This document shows, one piece after another, positions 1 to 5,453 of a stretch of 9,903 bases of DNA (positions are counted from its first letter, which is position 1; every line of letters begins with the position of its first letter). The DNA comes from Thermodesulfovibrio sp. (GTDB taxonomy: Bacteria > Nitrospirota > Thermodesulfovibrionia > Thermodesulfovibrionales > JdFR-85), in contig JALUSH010000108.1 in NCBI GenBank assembly GCA_027016675.1, positions 1 to 9,903 on the forward strand, in the 5' to 3' direction. Below the pieces are notes generated by a model. It ran no database searches. It was not told the DNA's origin and saw nothing but the letters and a program-made list of their open reading frames with translations. A program made the translations under genes and the position numbers.

Positions 1-2
1 GG

Positions 3-737
3 CAGGATCTCCTTGACATCCTGATTGTTGCCTTTATAATATACAGGCTTTTGTTGATTATAAAGGGTACAAGGGCGGTCCAGATGCTTATTGGTCTTGG
101 TGTACTTCTTGTGGTTCTTCTTATATCTGACATCCTTAGACTCCATACACTTTACTGGATAATTCAGAGTTTCTGGGCACAGGTGGTTCTGGCACTCATA
201 ATCCTCTTTCAACCTGAGATCAGGAAGGCCCTTGCCCACATGGGTGAAACCCCTTTCTTTCAGCCCCTTGCTTCTGCATCTGAACTCAAGTCCTTTGATG
301 AGATTGTAAGGGCAGCTATATCACTTGCCAGCAGGAAGATAGGTGCGTTAATTGTGATTGAAAGGGAGGATTCCCTGAATGATTTTGTGGAGATCGGTAC
401 TCCCCTTGATGCAAAGGTGACAAAGGAGATACTGTTAAGTATATTCCATCCCACCTCGCCCATACATGATGGAGCTGTAATTATCAGGGAGGAAAGGATT
501 GTTGCGGCAGGCTGCTTTCTCCCTATTACATTGAGAAGTGATCTTGACCGTTCCCTTGGTACACGACACAGGGCTGCCATTGCCATTACAGAGGAGACGG
601 ATGCTGTTGTTATAATAATATCAGAGGAAAAGGGGCTTATCTCCATAGCCTATGAAGGAAAACTGGAAGGCCCCATGGATATGGGAACCATGAGGGATGT
701 CTTAACCTCCCTTTTTACCGAAAAGAAGAGGAAATGA
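3..737 (+). CDS. cdaA: Diadenylate cyclase CdaA, 5' end outside the window
   Basis: This membrane-anchored enzyme condenses two ATP into cyclic di-AMP, a second messenger controlling potassium/osmolyte balance and cell-wall homeostasis. The frame is open from the first bases of the window and reads QDLLDILIVAFIIYRLL before the TTG at 51. This matches the first transmembrane helix of CdaA, so the true start lies upstream and 51 is not the start. Further hydrophobic segments follow (about nt 75-140 and 155-215), ending in FQPEIRKAL, the usual linker to the cytosolic DAC domain. Catalytic motifs are present: DGA (nt 468-476, in IHDGAVII) and GTRHRAA (nt 558-578). Both are needed for ATP binding and catalysis in the DAC family, so the enzyme looks active. 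The stop overlaps the start of cdaR by four bases, implying translational coupling. No c-di-AMP riboswitch is visible in the window. Confidence 0.95.
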   Translation, partial: QDLLDILIVAFIIYRLLLIIKGTRAVQMLIGLGVLLVVLLISDILRLHTLYWIIQSFWAQVVLALIILFQPEIRKALAHMGETPFFQPLASASELKSFDEIVRAAISLASRKIGALIVIEREDSLNDFVEIGTPLDAKVTKEILLSIFHPTSPIHDGAVIIREERIVAAGCFLPITLRSDLDRSLGTRHRAAIAITEETDAVVIIISEEKGLISIAYEGKLEGPMDMGTMRDVLTSLFTEKKRK

Positions 738-1375
738 AAGGTCTTATTACACATAATTTCGGGCTTAAATTGCTTTCTCTTGGACTTGCCATTGTGCTCT
801 GGTATATGATTTCTGCAAAAGGCACATCTGAGGTCAGTCTTGTGGTGCCTATTGAGTATATCAATATACCCCAGGGGTATGAGATTATCAAGAAGGGACA
901 GGACAGGGTAAATATCAGTGTTTATGGCTCAGAGAGGGCAATTGCATCAATAAGGCCTGAGGATATCAGGGTGTTTGTAGATCTCAGTGGAGCAACAGCA
1001 GGTGTGAAAAAATACAGGATACAGCGCAGCCGGATAAAGAAACCCTCTTCAGTGGAGGTGGCCTCTGTGAATCCCTCTGAGGTTGAGGTGTTTATTGATA
1101 AAATAATAAGAAAGGACCTCAGGGTGATACCTGTATTTTCGAACTCCAAGGGGTTGAAAAGGACCATGCGTGTAGAGGTAATACCCGAGATAGTGACAGC
1201 CGAAGGTCCTGAGACATTGCTAAAAGCCATAAGTACAGTGAAGACAGAGCCAATAAAGATAACAGTCAGTAATGTGCCGGTGGTTAAAACTGTAGCCCTT
1301 ATAACAGAGGGAGATAAGATGAGGCTGTCTGTTGAAGAGGTGAAGGTAAAAATATATTTTGAAAATAATAAATAA
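734..1375 (+). CDS. cdaR: YbbR-domain protein, CdaA regulator CdaR
   Basis: The product is a 213-residue, single-pass membrane protein with an extracytoplasmic YbbR part, the usual partner and modulator of CdaA. One N-terminal hydrophobic helix (about residues 8-26, GLKLLSLGLAIVLWYMIS) is followed by beta-rich sequence without a catalytic signature. From about residue 33 it appears to hold two YbbR-like repeats (about 33-112 and 115-210), recognisable by alternating hydrophobic strands ending in segments such as PSEVEVFID and VEEVKVKIYFE. Bacillus CdaR has four such repeats, so this is a short version, as is common outside Firmicutes. The ATG at 734 overlaps the cdaA stop (ATGA), and purine-rich AAGAAGAGG lies just before it. 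Its position between cdaA and glmM supports the name more strongly than the sequence itself, because YbbR domains diverge quickly. Confidence 0.88.
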   Translation: MKGLITHNFGLKLLSLGLAIVLWYMISAKGTSEVSLVVPIEYINIPQGYEIIKKGQDRVNISVYGSERAIASIRPEDIRVFVDLSGATAGVKKYRIQRSRIKKPSSVEVASVNPSEVEVFIDKIIRKDLRVIPVFSNSKGLKRTMRVEVIPEIVTAEGPETLLKAISTVKTEPIKITVSNVPVVKTVALITEGDKMRLSVEEVKVKIYFENNK

Positions 1376-1377
1376 TT

Positions 1378-1383
1378 AGGAGG
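1378..1383 (+). promoter_or_regulatory. Ribosome binding site of glmM
   Basis: AGGAGG, a full match to the anti-Shine-Dalgarno sequence, lies four bases before the ATG at 1388. It is the strongest such site on the left half of the window and decides the glmM start. Confidence 0.8.
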
Positions 1384-1387
1384 AATA

Positions 1388-2734
1388 ATGTCACTTTTTG
1401 GTACAGATGGAATAAGGGGGCAGGTAAATATCCATCCCATGACACCCGAGACTGTGGTAAAGGTGGGTATGGCTGCAGCTAAGGTTCTGAAGAAAGACCA
1501 TGGCAAGAACATGGTGGTTATTGGAAAGGACACCCGTATATCAGGGTATATAATCGAGAGTGCCCTGACAGCAGGGATATGTTCCATGGGAATGAATGTC
1601 TTGCTTGTTGGACCCATCCCCACTCCTGGGGTTGCCTTTCTTACCCGTGCCATGAGACTTGATGCAGGGGTTGTGATATCAGCCTCTCACAATCCCTATG
1701 AAGACAATGGAATCAAGTTCTTTGGCAGTGATGGGTTCAAGTTGCCTGATGAGGTGGAGGAGGAGATAGAACATCTTGTATCTGTTGATGATTCTTTCAC
1801 AGAGAGACCCTTTGGAAAGGCAGTAGGCAAGGCATACAGGCTTGATGATGCTGCAGGCCGTTATATAGAGTTCATCAAATCCACCATACCTCGGGGCAGT
1901 AATCTTGAGGGGCTGAAGGTTGTGGTGGACTGTGCAAATGGTGCTGCATATAAGGTTACACCCAAGGTTCTATCAGAGCTTGGGGCAGAGGTGATTACCA
2001 TCAATGACAACCCTGACGGTATTAACATCAATGCAGGTTGTGGCTCCACTGATCTAAAGCAATTGAAAGAAACGGTTTTAGAGGTAGGTGCCCATGTGGG
2101 AATTGCCCATGACGGTGATGCCGACAGAACCATGCTGGTGGATGAAAAGGGCAAGGAGGTGGACGGTGATATGATTCTTGCATTATGGGCAGTGGAACTG
2201 AAAAAACAGGATAGACTTGTTGACAACACAGTAGTGGTTACTGTTATGACAAACCTTGGCATTGAACATTACCTTAAAAGAAAGAATATAAGGCTTGTAA
2301 GAACTCCGGTGGGAGATAGATATGTGGTGGAGGAGATGAAGAGAAATGGGTATATTCTTGGCGGAGAACAGTCAGGACACATAATATTCTTTGAGTACAA
2401 CACCACAGGTGATGGCCCTGTAACAGCGCTTCAGATGCTCTACCTACTGAAAAAGAAGGACAGGCCTCTTTCTGAGCTTGTATCAGACATATACCTCTAT
2501 CCACAGATTCTCACAAATGTAAAGGTAAAGAATAGAAAGATTATTGAAAAAGAAGAGGTGAGGAGACGGATTCAAGAAGCAGAGAATGAACTGAACGGCA
2601 ATGGAAGAATACTGGTCAGGCCCTCTGGCACAGAGCCGAAGGTCAGGGTTATGGTTGAGGGGCTTGACAGGGAAAAGATAGAATCCATTGCTGAAGATAT
2701 AGCCACGGTTATAAAAGACCTTGATGTTAGATGA
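1388..2734 (+). CDS. glmM: Phosphoglucosamine mutase GlmM
   Basis: This cytosolic enzyme interconverts glucosamine-6-phosphate and glucosamine-1-phosphate, the step feeding UDP-GlcNAc for peptidoglycan and lipopolysaccharide. At 448 residues it has the standard family length and all four signatures of the alpha-D-phosphohexomutase superfamily. These are the phosphoserine loop ISASHNP (catalytic Ser about residue 100), the metal loop DGDADR (242-247), the sugar-specificity loop GEQSGH (326-331, the GlmM form) and the phosphate-binding RPSGTEP (411-417). The N-terminus LFGTDGIRG is also typical. The start at 1388 is fixed by AGGAGG at 1378-1383. Its location directly after cdaA-cdaR is the conserved cluster in which the CdaA/CdaR complex is known in Firmicutes to contact and restrain GlmM. 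The gene end overlaps the start of comEC by 11 bases. Confidence 0.97.
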   Translation: MSLFGTDGIRGQVNIHPMTPETVVKVGMAAAKVLKKDHGKNMVVIGKDTRISGYIIESALTAGICSMGMNVLLVGPIPTPGVAFLTRAMRLDAGVVISASHNPYEDNGIKFFGSDGFKLPDEVEEEIEHLVSVDDSFTERPFGKAVGKAYRLDDAAGRYIEFIKSTIPRGSNLEGLKVVVDCANGAAYKVTPKVLSELGAEVITINDNPDGININAGCGSTDLKQLKETVLEVGAHVGIAHDGDADRTMLVDEKGKEVDGDMILALWAVELKKQDRLVDNTVVVTVMTNLGIEHYLKRKNIRLVRTPVGDRYVVEEMKRNGYILGGEQSGHIIFFEYNTTGDGPVTALQMLYLLKKKDRPLSELVSDIYLYPQILTNVKVKNRKIIEKEEVRRRIQEAENELNGNGRILVRPSGTEPKVRVMVEGLDREKIESIAEDIATVIKDLDVR

Positions 2735-2930
2735 CAAAACTCCTCTTTATTTTTATCTTGTCTTTATAGAGGGTATTGTCCTGTCCTACCTGTATATCTT
2801 TTTCCCCTTCTCTGTATGTTTCTTTTTGATTGTCCAGTTACTACTACTTATTTTAAAACCCAAATCCATCTGTAAGAATAAACAAATAGTAGCTGAAAGC
2901 AGTGGTATGGTAGAGTCTGAACGGTTTTGA
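2724..2930 (+). pseudogene. comEC: comEC 5' fragment (two membrane helices), cut by a palindromic element
   Basis: This 68-residue frame starts with ATG 2724 inside the last codons of glmM and has no clear Shine-Dalgarno sequence, so translation is probably coupled to glmM. Residues about 9-28 and 30-47 are strongly hydrophobic (VFIEGIVLSYLYIFFPF, then VCFFLIVQLLLLILK), ending in basic residues. This matches the paired N-terminal helices with which ComEC proteins begin. After residue 58 the sequence is no longer gene-like, because codons 59-68 are read from the left arm of the inverted-repeat element, and a TGA at 2928-2930 ends the frame. The downstream ComEC frame is in the same phase. I infer that this is the true 5' end of comEC, separated by insertion. 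It could also be translated alone as a small two-helix peptide. Confidence 0.7.
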
Positions 2931-2971
2931 ATTTTGCACAAGATTCACCTGGAGGGTGAATCGCAAAATTC
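2929..2971 (+). repeat. Internal hairpin 1 of the palindromic element
   Basis: GAATTTTGC (2929-2937) pairs with GCAAAATTC (2963-2971), and GATTCACC (2942-2949) pairs with GGTGAATC (2955-2962). ACAA (2938-2941) is a one-sided bulge and TGGAG the apical loop. This gives 17 base pairs in total, far above chance. It begins inside the TGA that ends the comEC 5' fragment. Confidence 0.8.
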
Positions 2972-2978
2972 CCTCGGA

Positions 2979-2998
2979 AGCAGCCAGGGAGGGCTGCT
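2979..2998 (+). repeat. Internal hairpin 2 of the palindromic element
   Basis: AGCAGCC (2979-2985) pairs with GGCTGCT (2992-2998) around a six-base loop, AGGGAG. The loop and the first stem base hold GGGAGG, a good Shine-Dalgarno match ten bases before ATG 3003. Confidence 0.7.
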
Positions 2999-3002
2999 GA
3001 GA

Positions 3003-5282
3003 ATGACGTGTAAGACTCTACCATACCACTGCTATAAGTTTATCTCTGGATATGGGTTAAAAAATGACAAAAAGGCACTGTTGCTACTGATAATACTGTC
3101 CATCTCTTTCCTTTATGGTTCAGTGGCTTTCCACAAGGAATTCAACAGTAAGATTGATAAGGAACTGACAAGCTTTCAAAGAGATAAGGATGCACTGACC
3201 ATTCACGGCAGGGTTCATCTCATTGACCTTCCCAGGCAGACTGATTATGGATTTCTTTACGAATGTAATCTTGAAGGTTTTGCAGGTTTCAAAGGTATGA
3301 AAATGTACTTTTTCTCTCCTATGGCACTGGAGCCCGGCTGTGTCTATGAAGGAGATATCTCACTCAGGGTAAGATTGCCCAGGAAGAATCCTGGCGAGTA
3401 TCTCAAGAAAACAGTGATTACCATCTATCCAGAAGGTGAAATGGTGAAGACCAAAGACCATACCTTGCTTTCTTATATTCAGCGGCTCAGATGGAGGGTT
3501 TATAGATATTTTTCTGAAAATTTTGATAAAGATATCTCTTCACTGCTTTCAGCAATTGTCATAGGTCACAGAGGTGGTAGCAATGAACTTTACAGGGCAT
3601 ATTCAATAACAGGCCTTGCCCATCTTATGAGTGTCTCAGGAACCCACTTTGGCCTTTTTACCCTTGCTGCATTTTTTGTAGTAAGAATGCTTGCTTTCCT
3701 TATCCCCTATAAAAAGCTCATAAGACTGACAGGCAGGATAAGCCTTAAAGAGATGGAGTTGTTGCTGATCCTGCCAGTGATAGTGTTTTATCTTCTTCTG
3801 TCTGGTATGCGGATACCTGCCATCAGGGCATTTATAATGATAAATCTTTTTATCCTTGGTGTATTCCTTGGCAGGCGGGGTAGCTGGTTAACTACGCTAC
3901 TTTTTGCCTGCTTTGTAATACTGTTAATAAACCCAGCAGCTATAGTTGAGGCATCGATGCAACTTTCCTTTATGGCTGTTTTTTCAATTGGTCTTGGGAT
4001 GGAGCTTTCCAGCGCCTATATAGGAAAGATTGAAAGGAACTCTTTTATAAGAATATCACTGAATTTTCTTGTTATAACAGTGAGTGCCTTTTTGGGAACA
4101 CTGCCGCTGACGCTTTATTATTTCCACAGCCTTAGCTCTCTCAGTGTATTTACCAATGTAGTTATAACGCCCATTGTCTGCTTTATTCTTTTGCCTTTGA
4201 GTCTTTTCAGTACCGTAGTCTACATGGTATCAGGCATATTCCCCCTGGCAGGAATTGTAGGTACAACAGCAGAGTGGATAAACAATGCAGTAGTGTCTTT
4301 ATCTGAAATGCCCTTCTCATCCTTCGGGTTTCATGGTTTTCCCTTTGTATTTGTTTTTCTGAGCTATGTGATAGCATTTTCAGCAATCAAAAGGAAGAAG
4401 CACCTCCTTTACATCTCGACGGCCTCTTTTATAATGTCTGTTATTATAAGTTTTTCAATAAGCAGGTTCACCTATCCTGTGGTAACCTTTCTTGATGTGG
4501 GACAGGGTGATTCTGCAGTGATTGAAAACAGCGATGGCAGAACCATTGTGATTGATACTGGTAACACGGGCAGGGAAGTGCTTAATTATCTATCATACAG
4601 AGGGAAAGGCAGTATTGATGCCCTTGCTTTGAGCCATGCAGGCAGAGACCATGCAGGGGGGCTATGGAATATATTGAAAAATATCAAGGTTTCATCTGTA
4701 TGGGACAATGGTCTCATTATCTACAGCCCGGATATAGAAAGGATAACATCCCATGTAAGCTTGAAGGCAGGTGATGTTTTAGATTTCACAGGAGGCAGGA
4801 TTGAAATATTACATCCCCACAGGAGATACCACCCCCTTTTTGGTGATGATGAGAACAATTACTCACTGGTGTTAAGGTATGTTGCAGATGGCTACTCTGT
4901 GCTGTTTACAGGTGACATAGAAAGGAATGCAGAGGAAAGCATCACAGAGTTACCTGTTAACCTGAAGACAGATGTCCTGAAGGTGGCCCATCATGGAAGT
5001 TATACATCATCAACCGAGTATTTTCTGAAGGCTGTAAGACCTGTGCTGGCCATAATAAGCGTGGGTGCAAACAATATATACGGGCATCCCCATAGTAGTA
5101 CCCTGAGGAGACTTTCAGGTACAGAGATACTCAGGACAGACAGGGATGGGGCAATAAGGGTTTTCAGTGACAACAATACTATTCAATTCAGAACCTTCAA
5201 GGACTCAATGATTTCACCGGTAAAGGTACCTGATTACAGGGGCGAATTTGAAAACCTGAAAAGAATCTTTATGCTCTGGTAA
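3003..5282 (+). CDS. comEC: ComEC/Rec2 DNA-uptake channel protein, N-terminally cut
   Basis: ComEC forms the inner-membrane channel through which single-stranded DNA enters during natural transformation. The visible order is a membrane segment (LLLLIILSISFLYGSVAF), an OB-fold/DUF4131-like soluble part (about residues 50-130), and the Competence domain with motif GLAHLMSVSGTHFG (about 204-217) and many helices. A C-terminal metallo-beta-lactamase domain follows, with LDVGQGD (497-503), HAGRDH (545-550), TGD (about 636-638), HHGS (663-666) and NIYGHP ending near 696. All core motifs are intact. The frame is open from 2931. I place the start at ATG 3003, which has GGAGG at 2988-2992, but both lie inside the inserted element. 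TTG 2934 is an alternative. The first two helices are encoded separately upstream (2724-2930), so channel function is uncertain. From ATG 3003 the product is 759 residues. Confidence 0.9.
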   Translation: MTCKTLPYHCYKFISGYGLKNDKKALLLLIILSISFLYGSVAFHKEFNSKIDKELTSFQRDKDALTIHGRVHLIDLPRQTDYGFLYECNLEGFAGFKGMKMYFFSPMALEPGCVYEGDISLRVRLPRKNPGEYLKKTVITIYPEGEMVKTKDHTLLSYIQRLRWRVYRYFSENFDKDISSLLSAIVIGHRGGSNELYRAYSITGLAHLMSVSGTHFGLFTLAAFFVVRMLAFLIPYKKLIRLTGRISLKEMELLLILPVIVFYLLLSGMRIPAIRAFIMINLFILGVFLGRRGSWLTTLLFACFVILLINPAAIVEASMQLSFMAVFSIGLGMELSSAYIGKIERNSFIRISLNFLVITVSAFLGTLPLTLYYFHSLSSLSVFTNVVITPIVCFILLPLSLFSTVVYMVSGIFPLAGIVGTTAEWINNAVVSLSEMPFSSFGFHGFPFVFVFLSYVIAFSAIKRKKHLLYISTASFIMSVIISFSISRFTYPVVTFLDVGQGDSAVIENSDGRTIVIDTGNTGREVLNYLSYRGKGSIDALALSHAGRDHAGGLWNILKNIKVSSVWDNGLIIYSPDIERITSHVSLKAGDVLDFTGGRIEILHPHRRYHPLFGDDENNYSLVLRYVADGYSVLFTGDIERNAEESITELPVNLKTDVLKVAHHGSYTSSTEYFLKAVRPVLAIISVGANNIYGHPHSSTLRRLSGTEILRTDRDGAIRVFSDNNTIQFRTFKDSMISPVKVPDYRGEFENLKRIFMLW

Positions 5283-5308
5283 ATAGAAAATATTCAACTC
5301 ACTGACCT

Positions 5309-5362
5309 TCACTCATCCACCCATCTACCCATTCACTCATATACTGCTCACTGCTAACTGCT
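5309..5362. repeat. Compound degenerate tandem repeat: octamers then heptamers
   Basis: Four contiguous octamers (5309-5316, 5317-5324, 5325-5332, 5333-5340) fit the consensus YYAYYCAT on the + strand. The first and last are identical (TCACTCAT). After one base, three contiguous heptamers NACTGCT follow (5342-5348, 5349-5355, 5356-5362), and a fourth imperfect copy (TACAGCT) ends at 5369. The tract has almost no G on the + strand. It lies between two convergent genes and codes for nothing recognisable. Confidence 0.75.
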
Positions 5363-5375
5363 TACAGCTTGCTGA

Positions 5376-5402
5376 GGATAAAGGTGTGGGCCTTATTTTT
5401 CT
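5376..5402 (+). terminator. Possible weak terminator after comEC
   Basis: AAGG (5381-5384) and CCTT (5391-5394) can pair around a six-base loop, with two more pairs possible if one A is bulged, and TTTTT (5396-5400) follows. It sits between the convergent comEC and GH57 genes, where a terminator is expected. The stem is short, so this is tentative. Confidence 0.3.
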
Positions 5403-5453
5403 TCGGCGTCCTGCCTTTCATCCTTGTAGAATCTTTTTGGACAGTAATGGCTA

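Larger units (their letters stand above)
2898..3033. mobile_element. 136-bp MITE-like palindromic element inserted in comEC
   Basis: Perfect 21-bp terminal inverted repeats (2898-2918 and 3013-3033; the left arm starts AGCAGTGGTATGG) enclose 94 bp with two further hairpins. Hairpin 1 has arms 2929-2937 plus 2942-2949 and 2955-2962 plus 2963-2971, with a four-base bulge (2938-2941) and loop TGGAG. Hairpin 2 has arms AGCAGCC (2979-2985) and GGCTGCT (2992-2998) with loop AGGGAG. As single-stranded DNA or RNA this would form a three-way junction closed by a long stem. It encodes no transposase, so mobility would depend on a helper in trans. No clear target-site duplication is visible at the ends. 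Its position between two in-phase parts of comEC supports insertion. It resembles the short palindromic repeats that many bacterial genomes carry in numerous copies, but the family cannot be named from one copy. Confidence 0.75.

Noticed and set aside
51..53. TTG at 51 as the start of cdaA.
   Set aside because: The frame upstream to the window edge encodes the conserved first membrane helix of CdaA, so the gene begins outside the window.
922..1653. A long minus-strand open frame (243 codons) across cdaR and glmM.
   Set aside because: It is the antisense shadow of two conserved genes, with composition typical of reversed codon bias and no recognisable domain.
2928..2971. TGA followed at once by a strong hairpin whose loop lies 20-24 bases downstream, formally resembling a bacterial selenocysteine insertion element.
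   Set aside because: The hairpin is part of the inserted palindrome and the residues around the TGA are element-encoded, not a conserved redox site. ComEC is not a selenoprotein family, so the geometry is most likely coincidence.
5362..5421. A 19-codon minus-strand frame (MKGRTPKKNKAHTFILSKL) just after the GH57 gene, open further upstream without a normal start.
   Set aside because: It is too short, has no proper Shine-Dalgarno spacing, overlaps the tandem repeat and hairpin region, and matches no family I recognise. It could be a decayed remnant but cannot be supported as a gene.
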